Assembly: GCF_003121295.1 (NCBI RefSeq)
Contig: NZ_PHNC01000029.1
Span: 682,001-746,000, forward strand
DNA from: Streptomyces orinoci
GTDB lineage: Bacteria; Actinomycetota; Actinomycetes; Streptomycetales; Streptomycetaceae
Direction: 5' to 3'
DNA: 64,000 bases
Positions within the stretch are counted from its first letter, which is position 1, and each line of letters starts with the position of its first letter. The translations under genes were made by a program, and so were the position numbers. This document shows positions 6,801-15,366 of this stretch, one piece after another. Below the pieces are notes generated by a model. The model was not told the DNA's origin and searched no databases. It saw only the letters and a list, made by a program, of their open reading frames with translations.

Positions 6801-8501
6801 CTTGGCGCCGAAGTCCTGGGTCCAGCGGGGGCCGCCGGGGGCCTGGTTGACGCCTACGCCGAGGTCCTTGAAGGAGCAGTTGAGGATGTTGGCGCGGTGG
6901 CCGGAGCTGTGCATCCAGGAGTCCATCACCGAGGCAGGGGTCTGCTGGCCATAGGCGATGTTCTCGCCATAGGTGCTCCACTGGTAGCCGGCGGCGGTGA
7001 TGCGCTCGCCCGGGCCCTGGCCATCGGGGTTGGTGTGGTCGAAGAAGTTACGGGCGGCCATGTCGTCGGAGTGGCGCTGGGCGGCGGCGGCCAGCTGGGA
7101 GTTGTTGCGGACCGGCGAGCAGCCCACCTTGGCGCGTTCGGCGTTGACCAGGGCTATCACCTGCTCGGCCAGGGAGCCGGAGGCGTCGTCCACGGTGGGC
7201 GCCACCGGCTTGGGAGCCGGGCGCTCGGTGGTGGCGCTGGGCTCGGGGGCCTCGGTGGTGGGGGTGGCCGAGGGCTTGGCGGTCCGGGAGGCGGAGGGGG
7301 AGGGCTTGGGCTTGGCGGAGGGGGAGGCGCTGGGGCGGACGGTGGCGGAGGGGCTGGGGGAAGTCGCCGGGATGGTGCGGTCGTTGAGGGCGCGTACCTG
7401 GCCGGCATCGGTGGCGGACTGGCCGCGTACCTCGCGGTCCTGGGAGCCGTTGAAGAGGTAGACCCCACCGGCCACGGCAGCCAGCACGGCCACGGCGGTA
7501 CCGGCGGCCAGGGCGCCCTTGCGGTTGCCGGGGCGTGCGCGCCGGCGCCCGCGCCCCTTGGCATGCGAGGCGGAGGATGCGGACGGGGCAGCGGAGGCGG
7601 ACGGTATCGACTGCCCGGCCGGTGTCGATGAGGCGCCCGGTATGGACTGGGTCACCGGCATGGACTGGGTGGCCGCCATCGACTGAGCCGCCATCGACTG
7701 GGTGTGCAGCACCGCCCCGCTGCGCCACCACTCCAGCAGCGCCGCCGTCACCGGCACCAGGCCGAAGCCCACCAGCAGGCCCTCGGCGGGGACCAGGGCC
7801 GACCAGGCGCCACCGCACTGGCCGCAGGTGCGGGCATGGCGGGCGATGCGCTTGCGCCACAGGGCGGACGGGACACCGTCCCAGGGGGCGAGCAGAGAGG
7901 CCAGTTCCTGGCAGCGGGGGGTGACGGACAGGGCCCGTACCACCCCACGGGCGGTGTCCAGCTGGGCCTTGGTGCGCTGGACGCGGACCGCGGTGTGCTG
8001 AGGGGTGAGCTCCAGCGCGGCCGCCACCTCGGCGCGGGTCAGTTCCCCGGCGGCCTCCAGCCACCACAGGGAGAGGGTCTCCCGCTCGCCCGGGTCCAGC
8101 CAGCGGGTGGCCTCCACCACCTCGCGGCGCTGGCCCTGCAGGCCGAGGCGGACAATGGTGAGGGAGACGAAGTCCCCGGCGGGGTCCGGCACTTCGGCGA
8201 CCGTCTCGGGCAGCTCACTGACCGGGGTCTCCGGCCGCTGGGCGCGCCAGTGGCCGCGTATCTGGTTGGTGGTGATGGCCACCAGCCAGGAGCGGAAACT
8301 GGCGGGGTCGCGGAGTTCGCGCAGGCCGTTGACCACGCGGAGCATGGTCTCCTGCACCACGTCGTCCACGTCCGCGTGACCGTTGAGGGCCCGTCCCACG
8401 ATGTTGTAGACGAGCGGCATGCAGGCGGTGACCAGCTCGTCCTGCGCGGCGGTGTCCCCCGCCCGCGCCGCCTCTATCAGGGCCACATTCTCCATGTGCA
8501 C
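6798..8501 (-). CDS. ECF sigma factor fused to transmembrane helix and extracellular CAP domain
   Basis: 567 residues. An ECF sigma region 2 (about 5-85, ADVDDVVQETMLRVV) and region 4 (about 115-175, TRAEVAAALELTPQHTAVRVQRTK) are followed near 220-232 by an HxxxCxxC element (HARTCGQC) like that of zinc-binding anti-sigma domains. Next come a QSM/QSI-rich repetitive spacer, a basic stretch (RGRRRARPGNRK), one transmembrane helix (331-350), a Ser/Pro/Thr/Lys linker of about 90 residues, and a complete SCP/CAP domain (444-567: FFDHTNPDG, YGENIAYG, WMHSSGHRANI). The design places the sigma domain in the cytoplasm and the CAP domain outside. GTG at 8501 is chosen because GAGAGGGG lies 9 bases upstream; ATG at 8495 is the alternative. 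Related large ECF groups with extracellular domains exist in Actinobacteria. Confidence 0.88.
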   Translation of the reverse strand: MHMENVALIEAARAGDTAAQDELVTACMPLVYNIVGRALNGHADVDDVVQETMLRVVNGLRELRDPASFRSWLVAITTNQIRGHWRAQRPETPVSELPETVAEVPDPAGDFVSLTIVRLGLQGQRREVVEATRWLDPGERETLSLWWLEAAGELTRAEVAAALELTPQHTAVRVQRTKAQLDTARGVVRALSVTPRCQELASLLAPWDGVPSALWRKRIARHARTCGQCGGAWSALVPAEGLLVGFGLVPVTAALLEWWRSGAVLHTQSMAAQSMAATQSMPVTQSIPGASSTPAGQSIPSASAAPSASSASHAKGRGRRRARPGNRKGALAAGTAVAVLAAVAGGVYLFNGSQDREVRGQSATDAGQVRALNDRTIPATSPSPSATVRPSASPSAKPKPSPSASRTAKPSATPTTEAPEPSATTERPAPKPVAPTVDDASGSLAEQVIALVNAERAKVGCSPVRNNSQLAAAAQRHSDDMAARNFFDHTNPDGQGPGERITAAGYQWSTYGENIAYGQQTPASVMDSWMHSSGHRANILNCSFKDLGVGVNQAPGGPRWTQDFGAK

Positions 8502-8597
8502 GCCCACACACCCCTCTCGTTGGTTCAAGCCGACATAGAGGAGACGGCCCGGAGGGCACTGGATAACAGAAATTCGGCGGGACGGACGTGGCGCGCG

Positions 8598-10115
8598 TCA
8601 CACCAGAAACTCGCGGAGCAGGCCGGGGGTGACCGACTCCGCGAAGCCCGCGGCGTCTTGGGCCGCCATATCGCGGATGTGATGTCCGTCCGCGCACCGG
8701 GCGACCGCCACCGCGGCGGTGGTGGTGCAGACGCCCGCCCGGCGGGAGAACGGGGAGTCGGTGAAGGTCCAGGCGACCACGGCGGTACGGTCCAGGGCCA
8801 CCGTCCGGCGCCATAGCGTGCCCGAGCGGATCACCAGCCAGCGGCCGCGCAGTTCATGGCCCAGGGCCCGGTAGGCGCTGCGCGCCAGGGTCAGGGCGAG
8901 CGGGACGGAGAGCAGCAGCCAGCCCAGCGCACACCAGAGGAGGACGGGGGTGAGCAGCGCGCCGAGGAGCGTCAGGACCACGGTCACCGGGAGGACGGCC
9001 CAGGCCAGCACCCTGGTGATACGGCGGCGCAGGGCTACCCGGGGATGCGGGCGCAGTTGGTCGGTGTCGATCTCCTCGCCCAGCACCCCGGCCCGTATCC
9101 GCAGCGCCTCGGCCCGGGGGGCGGGCGGCATCAGGATGCTGCGCTTCTCGTTCTCCTCCTGGTTGCCCAGCCCGCCGGCCACGGCATGCACCGTGGCGCC
9201 GCCGCCGGCCCGCAGCAGCAGCGGTTCGTCGATGGCCACGCCGCGCAGGCGGGCTCGTTCGATGGAGACGGAGTGGGTGGTGAGCAGGCCCCGGCTGACC
9301 CGCAGGGTGGCGGGGTCGGACCACTCCAGCCGGTAGCGCCACCAGTCCTTGATATAGAGGGCGATGGCGCCGAGGGTGCCCAGTGCGAGGACGGCGATCA
9401 GGGCGAGGGGGATCGTCAACCACAGGGCGCGATGGCCGAGTTCGGCGAAGGAGTTCCGGACCGGACCGATTTCCCAGGGTTTGATGCCCATGCCGTCCAG
9501 GGCCCGCCACAGACCGCCGCCGGCGGTCAGCACCCCACCGAACACCCAGAAGGTGAGCGGGGCATAGCGCAGCCAGCGGGGATCGGCGGTGGCGAGCACC
9601 GCGTCGGCGGCCGGTGTCCCGCCGCGGGCGAGCAGTTCGGTACGCAGGCGTTCGGCCTCGGCGCGGGAGAGCGTCTCCAGGGCAATCCGCTTCTGGTGGC
9701 CGCCGGTTCCGATGCGCAGCACCACCAGGCCCAGTACGCGCTGGACGGGGCTGGCGGTCAGGTCGATATTGCGGATCCGGTGCAGGGGGATGGAGCGGAA
9801 CCGGCGGGACAGCAGGCCGGTGCGCAACTCCAGGGCTTCCGTGGTGACCCGGAACCGGGTACGGCGCCAGATGACGAAACCGGCCGCGGTGATGACGGTG
9901 AAGACCAGCGCGATGATGCCGAGGGTGATCCAGGCGCGGGTGGTGAGGTGCCCTCCGGTGGCCAGGGCGGTCAGGGCCAGCGAGCCCAGGGGTGGGCCCA
10001 GCCAGGCGCAGTGGGCGAGCAGGGTGCGGGGATCCAGCTTGCGCCATTGGCTGTTGGCCTCGCTGGTTTCGCCTGCGCGGGCCTCGCTCATGCCGTCTCC
10101 ATTGACCTCGCTCAT
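8598..10115 (-). CDS. YdbT-type membrane protein with bacterial PH (bPH2) domains
   Basis: 505 residues with paired hydrophobic helices near the N-terminus, in the middle and near residue 400, separated by bPH2-like soluble domains (for example FRVTTEALELRTGLLSRRFRSIPLHRIRNI, then VLRIGTGG). This matches the YdbT architecture, which is encoded with the smaller YdbS. YdbS/YdbT of Bacillus have been linked to envelope stress and bacteriocin tolerance; here the role is unproven. The ATG at 10115 overlaps the stop of the preceding gene (ATGA), showing an operon. An alternative ATG at 10091 exists. Confidence 0.8.
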   Translation of the reverse strand: MSEVNGDGMSEARAGETSEANSQWRKLDPRTLLAHCAWLGPPLGSLALTALATGGHLTTRAWITLGIIALVFTVITAAGFVIWRRTRFRVTTEALELRTGLLSRRFRSIPLHRIRNIDLTASPVQRVLGLVVLRIGTGGHQKRIALETLSRAEAERLRTELLARGGTPAADAVLATADPRWLRYAPLTFWVFGGVLTAGGGLWRALDGMGIKPWEIGPVRNSFAELGHRALWLTIPLALIAVLALGTLGAIALYIKDWWRYRLEWSDPATLRVSRGLLTTHSVSIERARLRGVAIDEPLLLRAGGGATVHAVAGGLGNQEENEKRSILMPPAPRAEALRIRAGVLGEEIDTDQLRPHPRVALRRRITRVLAWAVLPVTVVLTLLGALLTPVLLWCALGWLLLSVPLALTLARSAYRALGHELRGRWLVIRSGTLWRRTVALDRTAVVAWTFTDSPFSRRAGVCTTTAAVAVARCADGHHIRDMAAQDAAGFAESVTPGLLREFLV

Positions 10116-10627
10116 GTCGCGTCCTCGCGTACCAGGCGGGCGGCTTCGGCGATGCGCTCGGCCATCTGCCGGGCGTCCTCATCGGACAGGCCCGCGATCC
10201 GTACCGCGCCGGCCGTGGACGCGGTGGTGACGGTGACGGTGGCCAGTCCGTACCGGCGCTGAAGCGGGCCGCGTACGGTGTCCACGGTCTGTACCCGGCT
10301 CAGCGGGGCTATCCGGCGCCGCTGCCAGAACCAGCCGTCGGCGGTGTAGACGGCCGACTCCCCCACCTCCCAGGCGTGTACGCGATAGCGCAGTCGCGGC
10401 ATCACCAGGATGAACACCAGGGCGGGCAGCACCAGGAGAAGCAGGGTGAGGGGGACCAGCCAGGGCAGGGCGCCGGGGAAGAAGAGGACGGAGAGCAGCA
10501 GCAGTGCGGCGGCGGTCAGCAGCAGCGGGCCGCCGGGCAGCAGCAGGGCTTGGGTCCGCCACCAGCGGCGGGCTCGGGGATCGACCTTGTTGCGCGGCGG
10601 GCGGAGCCTGAGCCCGGTATCGGTCAT
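10112..10627 (-). CDS. YdbS-type PH-domain membrane protein
   Basis: 171 residues: a short basic N-terminus, two adjacent transmembrane helices (about 30-75, rich in Leu/Pro/Val), then one bPH2 domain (LRYRVHAWEVGESAVYTADG and IAPLSRVQTVDTVRGPLQRR). GAGGGGG stands 8 bases before the ATG at 10627. It is first in a two-gene operon with the YdbT-like gene (ATGA overlap at 10112-10115) and divergent from a TetR gene 77 bases away, which may regulate it. Confidence 0.82.
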   Translation of the reverse strand: MTDTGLRLRPPRNKVDPRARRWWRTQALLLPGGPLLLTAAALLLLSVLFFPGALPWLVPLTLLLLVLPALVFILVMPRLRYRVHAWEVGESAVYTADGWFWQRRRIAPLSRVQTVDTVRGPLQRRYGLATVTVTTASTAGAVRIAGLSDEDARQMAERIAEAARLVREDAT

Positions 10628-10704
10628 GGAGTGAACCCCCTCTTGTTGGTGCCGCCGGTAAGGTATAGCAATACAGCTGACTTGGAAAAGGGAGGGCGAC
10701 GGCA

Positions 10705-11304
10705 GTGCCCAGGCGTGTGGACCACCAGGAGCGCCGGCAGCGGATCGCCGGAGCGCTCTGGCGGATTGCCAGCACGCGGGGTCTGGAGGGGGCCAGTCTG
10801 CGCGATGTGGCCGCCGAAGCGGGTATCTCACTGGGGCAGTTGCAGCACTACTTCGCCACCAGGGAGGAGATGCTGCGCTTCACCCTGGAGCACTTCAGCG
10901 CACTGTCCGGGGAACGGATCCGCAAGCGGGTGGCCACCGGTTACCCGGAGCCGACGCCTAGGGCGGTGCTGCGGGAGATCGCGGCGGAGCTGCTGCCGCT
11001 GTCGGAGGAGCAGCGGGTTGCGCTGCGGGTGCAACTGGGGTACCTGGTGCGGGTTCTGCACGATGAGGGGCTGCGGCCGCAGGCGCGGGAGGGGGTGCTG
11101 GCGCTGCGCGGTCTGCTGGCCGACCAGCTACGAATCGCCGCCGAGCGCGGCGAGTTGACGGCGGGGCTGGACCCCGAGCGGGAGGCGGTGCGGTTGCTGG
11201 CGCTGACGGATGGGCTGGCCAATGCGGTGCTGCTGGATGTGCTGGCGCCGGGGGCGGCGATGGGGTTGGTGGATGAGCATCTTGGGGGGGTGTTCGGGGG
11301 GTAG
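10705..11304 (+). CDS. TetR-family transcriptional regulator
   Basis: 199 residues with a TetR HTH at about 10-58 (RIAGALWRIASTRGLEGASLRDVAAEAGISLGQLQHYF, shown here in part by its SLRDVAAEAGISLGQ core) and a variable all-helical ligand domain with a BetI-like C-terminus. The GTG at 10705 follows GGGAGGG. It is divergent from the ydbS-ydbT pair; the shared 77-base gap contains GTATAGCAATAC, a short GTAT-N4-ATAC repeat that could be an operator. The ligand is unknown. Confidence 0.85.
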   Translation: MPRRVDHQERRQRIAGALWRIASTRGLEGASLRDVAAEAGISLGQLQHYFATREEMLRFTLEHFSALSGERIRKRVATGYPEPTPRAVLREIAAELLPLSEEQRVALRVQLGYLVRVLHDEGLRPQAREGVLALRGLLADQLRIAAERGELTAGLDPEREAVRLLALTDGLANAVLLDVLAPGAAMGLVDEHLGGVFGG

Positions 11305-11350
11305 GGGGTGGGCGGTGCGTTTGGCACGTTTCCGGGTGCGGGTTGTATGT

Positions 11351-11390
11351 GGTTGCTCGCGCAGTTCCCCGCGCCCCTGAAGGGGCGCAA
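11351..11390. repeat. Dispersed repeat, hairpin module
   Basis: GCGCAGTTCCCCGCGCCCCT is followed by GAAGGGGCGC; GCGCCCCT and AGGGGCGC form the stem. The same string, in one or the other orientation, occurs at 11550-11580, 18173-18203 and 42905-42941. Confidence 0.75.
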
Positions 11391-11471
11391 CCGCCGCGTT
11401 GTGGGCAGGCGTGCCGCAGGGCGATGGGGGCACCCCCCAGCGGTAGCTGGGGGAGGGTGGGCACAACGCCC

Positions 11472-11580
11472 ACCGGGCTGCACCCGGCGATGAAACGGCG
11501 TCTGCCTGCGACCGTTGCCGCTCGGGTGCGGGTCCGCTTGGGCTGGTCGCACAGTTCCCCGCGCCCCTGACAGGGCGTAC
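11472..11580. repeat. Dispersed repeat, near full-length copy
   Basis: Contains the 'GATGAAACGGCGTCTGCC' module, a CGGGTGCGGGTCCGCTTGGG segment, and the GCACAGTTCCCCGCGCCCCT hairpin module in this order. The same order is seen, inverted, at 18171-18260 and 42903-43010. Confidence 0.75.
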
Positions 11581-11630
11581 CCGGCGAGTTGATGGCGACT
11601 GCCAGCAGCAGAGGTCGGTCGGCCGCGGGC

Positions 11631-11690
11631 CGTGGGGGGCGCGCCCGCGCGGCGGAGCTGCATAAGGCAGCTGCCCCGCGCCCCTCAAGC
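11631..11690. repeat. Dispersed repeat, partial copy
   Basis: Carries the GCGCGGCGGAGCTGCATAAG module and CCCCGCGCCCCTCAAG, corresponding to the right half of the copy at 18286-18340. It abuts the 3' end of the FUSC gene. Confidence 0.6.
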
Positions 11691-13784
11691 CCCGCGCCGC
11701 GCCGCCCGGTTACGGCCGCCGGGGCCGGGGGACAAGGCCGCGGCCAGTTCGTCCAGGGCGTCCACCAGGAGTTCGGAGCCGCGGACGGCTACTCCCTCGT
11801 CGCCCTCCCGGGCGTGCCACTCGGCCAGTGCCTGGCGTGGCAATGACCAGTCCAGGGCGCGGCGTTCGCGGACAGCAGTCACCGCGTCCGGGAGCGCTTG
11901 CTGCAATGCGCGGGCGAACTGCCCGGCAGCCGGGGAGGGTTGGGCCTCGCGGTCCGGCAGGTGGGCCTCCATCAGCATGGTCACCCGGCCCATGGTGGCC
12001 AGCGCGGAGTCCGCCGCGCGTTCGGCGGTGCGGGAGATGCCCCGGTGGCGTACCGGCTCCTTCAGGGCGCGTTCGGCCGCCTCCTCCCAGGCCACTCTGG
12101 CCGCCCGCTGGTCCAGCAACGCCTCCCGTACCCGGCGCTGGTTGCGCTCGGCGGGCCGTGCGTGGACGTCCAGCACCGCCAGCGCATAACGGCCGTTGGC
12201 CGACAGCCACTCGGCCAGCCGGTCGCGCAGCCGGGACGTCTCCCAGATCGGCAGCAGGGCGTACCCGGCCATGGCCAGCAGTCCGCCCAGCAGGGTCAGC
12301 GCCACCCTGGCCTGGACGGTCTGCGACCAGCCTTCGCCCACCATGCCCAGCAGAAAGATCACATAGGCGCCGATACAGGCCGAGACCACGATGTAGCCGG
12401 TGCCAGTGAGCAGATAGCCCAGCCCCACGCAGACCACCGCCAGCGCGGCGCACACATACACCCCGGGGTGCAGCAGGGCGGCCAGCGCCGCCCCGATCAG
12501 TACGCCGATCACGGTGCCGGCAAAGCGCGCCACACCCCGGGTGTAGGTCTGGGCGAAGTCCGGGCGCATCACCATCACCGAGGCCATCGGCGCCCAGTAG
12601 CCATGGCCCAGCGGCAGCGCGGTGCCCAGCACATAGCCGACCGAGGCCACCGCCGAGACCCGTACCGCGTGCCGGCCGACCGGCGAGGACCAGCGGGCCT
12701 CCCGGTGCAGGGCACGCAGCACCACCGGCACCAGACGGGGCACCGTGGGCCGCAGCAGATGGCGGGGCTCCTGGGCCGGTGCCCGGCGGGTGCCGCGGCC
12801 CGGCTCGTCGGTCTGGTCCACCGCGTCGCCCAGCAGGGCCATCAGCCGGTACGCGGAGCGGCGGGCCGGGCCGGTGAGCATCGGTCCGGACTCCGGCACC
12901 CGCAGCACCGCCATCGCCTCCGGCGGCAGCTTCACCGGCTTGCCCCAGCGGATGGCGCGGGCCACCGCGTCCAGCACCACGGCGGTGGCGCCCAGCAGGT
13001 CCCGTACCCGGTCGCGTTCCGGACCCTCAGCGGGGGCGCCGACCACCGGGTCGGCCAGCGCGGCCAGCACCGGGCGCAGCCGTTCCGCGATGCCGCGCGG
13101 GCCGCCCAGCTGGCGTGGGCGGTTACGGGCCTGGCGGGGTGTGAGCTCGGCGGCCGCGCGGGCCTCGATCAGCGGATGGGGGTCGAAGGGGGCCATCGGG
13201 TCATGGCGGAGCCGGCGCGCATAGTCCGCCTCGGCGGCCAGCGCGTCGGCCAGGGCGTCCCGTTGCAGCCCCCAGGGCCTGATCGGGAACAGCACAATCA
13301 GCAGCGCCTGCACCAGACCGCCGACCACGATCAGCGCGGCATGGTGCACCGCGCCCCATACGGAGGTGGGCAGGGTGACGGTCACCAGCATCACCGCGAC
13401 GGTCTGGGTGGCGACCAGGCCGGAGACCGGGCCCACCGCCCAGGCCATTCCGGCCAGCAGGGTCCATACCGTCAGCAGGACGACGAAGACAATGTGGTTG
13501 AAGGCGGCCAGATAGCCGAGGAAGGTGCTGATACCCAGTCCGGCCGCCACCCCCAGCGCCAGCACCGGGCGGGGCCGCCAGCTGCGCTGAAAAGTGGCCA
13601 GTCCGGCGGCGAAGGCGCCAAAGGCGGAGGAGACGGCCAGGGCGGGGGTGGCGACGGCCAGCAGGACACCGATGACCAGGGCGACGCCGCAGGCACTGCG
13701 CAGGGCGAGCTTCGGTTCGAGCGGGGTGCGCTCGATCGTCAGCCCGGCTCGGGCGGTGTCCTTCAGGGCGCTTGACCAGGTCAT
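11685..13784 (-). CDS. FUSC-family membrane transporter (aromatic acid exporter-like)
   Basis: 699 residues built from two similar halves, each with a block of about six transmembrane helices (from about residue 25 and again from about 375, HAVRVSAVASVGYVLG then HGYWAPMASVMVMRPDFAQT) followed by a cytoplasmic helical region. The second block has the FUSC signature YWAPMASVMVMRPDF and a TRGVARFAGTVIGVLIGA helix. Members such as AaeB and YccS move aromatic acids or other small molecules outward; the substrate here is not evident. The ATG at 13784 is used because the N-terminal segment before the first helix is short. The gene is monocistronic, between repeat DNA and the inositol locus. Confidence 0.8.
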   Translation of the reverse strand: MTWSSALKDTARAGLTIERTPLEPKLALRSACGVALVIGVLLAVATPALAVSSAFGAFAAGLATFQRSWRPRPVLALGVAAGLGISTFLGYLAAFNHIVFVVLLTVWTLLAGMAWAVGPVSGLVATQTVAVMLVTVTLPTSVWGAVHHAALIVVGGLVQALLIVLFPIRPWGLQRDALADALAAEADYARRLRHDPMAPFDPHPLIEARAAAELTPRQARNRPRQLGGPRGIAERLRPVLAALADPVVGAPAEGPERDRVRDLLGATAVVLDAVARAIRWGKPVKLPPEAMAVLRVPESGPMLTGPARRSAYRLMALLGDAVDQTDEPGRGTRRAPAQEPRHLLRPTVPRLVPVVLRALHREARWSSPVGRHAVRVSAVASVGYVLGTALPLGHGYWAPMASVMVMRPDFAQTYTRGVARFAGTVIGVLIGAALAALLHPGVYVCAALAVVCVGLGYLLTGTGYIVVSACIGAYVIFLLGMVGEGWSQTVQARVALTLLGGLLAMAGYALLPIWETSRLRDRLAEWLSANGRYALAVLDVHARPAERNQRRVREALLDQRAARVAWEEAAERALKEPVRHRGISRTAERAADSALATMGRVTMLMEAHLPDREAQPSPAAGQFARALQQALPDAVTAVRERRALDWSLPRQALAEWHAREGDEGVAVRGSELLVDALDELAAALSPGPGGRNRAARRGA

Positions 13785-13841
13785 GGCCTGAGCTTACGGA
13801 ATGGCTGGTTCCAGGCGGTTCCGGGTTCAGCGCCCCGCACC

Positions 13842-13858
13842 CTGAGGGACGCCCTCAG
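13842..13858. terminator. Small hairpin at the end of the inositol operon
   Basis: CTGAGGG-ACG-CCCTCAG is a 7-bp perfect stem with a 3-base loop that overlaps the mmsA stop codon (13855-13857). It may weakly terminate or stabilise the end of the iol transcript. Confidence 0.4.
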
Positions 13859-15348
13859 CGATGGCTCGGGAAGCCCAGGTCCACCCCGCCGTCCTGCGGG
13901 TCCGGCCAGCGGGTGGTGACCACCTTGCCCCGGGTGTAGAAGTGGACGCCGTCGTTCCCGTAGATGTGGTGGTCGCCGAAGAGCGAGTCCTTCCAGCCGC
14001 CGAAGGAGTGGTAACCCACCGGCACCGGAATCGGCACATTGACCCCCACCATGCCCGCCTGCACCTCCAGTTGGAAGCGCCGGGCCGCGCCGCCGTCCCG
14101 GGTGAAGATGGCGGTGCCATTGCCCCAGGGCGAGGAGTTGATCAGGGCCAGGCCCTCCTCATAGGTGGCCGCACGCAGTACGCAGAGCACCGGCCCGAAG
14201 ATCTCGTCCCGGTAGGCGTCGGCCGTCACCGGCACCTTGTCCAGCAGGGACAGCCCGATCCAGTGCCCGTTCTCGTATCCCTCCACCGTGAACCCGGTGC
14301 CGTCCAGCACCACTTCGGCACCCTGGGCGGCGGCCCCGGTGACATAGGAGGCGACCTTGTCCCGGTGCTCCCGGGTGATCAGCGGGCCCATCTCGGAGGC
14401 GGGGTCGTTCCCCGGCCCGATCTTGATCTTCTCGGCCCGGTCCCGGATCCTGGCCACCAGGGCGTCGCCGGTGTCGCCCACCGCGACCACCGCCGAGACC
14501 GCCATACAGCGCTCCCCCGCGGACCCATAGGCCGCCGAGACCGCGGCGTCCGCGGCCGCGTCCAGGTCGGCGTCCGGCAGCACCAGCATATGGTTCTTGG
14601 CCCCGCCCAGCGCCTGCACCCGCTTGCCGTTGGCGGCGGCGGTGCGGTGGATATGCCGGGCGATGGGGGTGGAGCCCACAAAGGAGACGGCGGCCACATC
14701 CGGGTGTTCCAGCAGCCGGTCCACCGCCACCTTGTCACCGTTGACCACATTGAACACACCGTCCGGCAGCCCGGCCCGCTGGGCCAGTTCGGCCAGCAGC
14801 AGGGCGGCCGAGGGGTCCTTCTCGCTGGGCTTGAGAACAAAGGTGTTGCCGCAGGCGATGGCCAGCGGGAACATCCAAAGCGGCACCATGGCCGGGAAGT
14901 TGAACGGGGTGATGCCGGCCACCACCCCGAGCGGCTGCCGGATGGCGGCCACATCGACCCGGCTGGACACCTCGGTGGACAGCTCCCCCTTCAGCTGGGT
15001 GGTGATGCCACAGGCCAGCTCCACGATCTCCAGCCCGCGGGCCACCTCGCCCAGGGCGTCCGAGTGCACCTTGCCGTGCTCGGCGGTGATCAGCCGGGCC
15101 AGGTCCTCGCGGTGCGCGTCCAGCAGCGCCCGGTAGGCGAACAGCACCGAGGTACGGGCGGCCAGCGAGGAGGTTCCCCAACTGCGGTACGCCTCCTTGG
15201 CGTTGGCCACCGCCGTATCGACCTCGGCCGCCGAGGCCAGGGCGACCCGGGTGGTGACCTCGCCGGTGGCGGGATCGGTGACGGGTCCATATGAACCGGA
15301 GGCGCCTTCGACGGCCCGGCCGCCGATCCAGTGGCTGACGGTCTTCAT
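13855..15348 (-). CDS. mmsA: Methylmalonate-semialdehyde dehydrogenase (CoA-acylating)
   Basis: 497 residues of the aldehyde dehydrogenase superfamily. It is expected to convert malonate semialdehyde (the last iol intermediate) or methylmalonate semialdehyde to acetyl-CoA or propionyl-CoA. Visible features are the NAD-binding region with FVGSTPIARHIH, the catalytic Cys in GSAGERCMAVS (about residue 285), and the C-terminal GVNVPIPVPVGYHSFGGWKDS typical of MmsA/IolA. A GAGAGGCAGCAG leader precedes the ATG. It is the last gene of the minus-strand iol operon, 18 bases after iolD, so it should serve as the IolA step. Confidence 0.93.
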   Translation of the reverse strand: MKTVSHWIGGRAVEGASGSYGPVTDPATGEVTTRVALASAAEVDTAVANAKEAYRSWGTSSLAARTSVLFAYRALLDAHREDLARLITAEHGKVHSDALGEVARGLEIVELACGITTQLKGELSTEVSSRVDVAAIRQPLGVVAGITPFNFPAMVPLWMFPLAIACGNTFVLKPSEKDPSAALLLAELAQRAGLPDGVFNVVNGDKVAVDRLLEHPDVAAVSFVGSTPIARHIHRTAAANGKRVQALGGAKNHMLVLPDADLDAAADAAVSAAYGSAGERCMAVSAVVAVGDTGDALVARIRDRAEKIKIGPGNDPASEMGPLITREHRDKVASYVTGAAAQGAEVVLDGTGFTVEGYENGHWIGLSLLDKVPVTADAYRDEIFGPVLCVLRAATYEEGLALINSSPWGNGTAIFTRDGGAARRFQLEVQAGMVGVNVPIPVPVGYHSFGGWKDSLFGDHHIYGNDGVHFYTRGKVVTTRWPDPQDGGVDLGFPSHR

Positions 15349-15366
15349 CTGCTGCCTCTCACTGAC

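Larger units (their letters stand above)
11305..11684. other. 380-base gene-free gap filled with dispersed repeats
   Basis: No coding sequence is supported here. The gap between the convergent TetR and FUSC genes consists mostly of copies and fragments of the GC-rich dispersed repeat listed separately at 11351-11390, 11472-11580 and 11631-11690. Hairpins inside these copies probably end transcription from both sides. Confidence 0.7.

Noticed and set aside
8856..13775. Long plus-strand open frames opposite the YdbT-like and FUSC genes
   Set aside because: Same cause: low-complexity translations rich in Gly, Gln, Arg and Pro, while the minus-strand proteins show clear membrane and bPH2/FUSC features.
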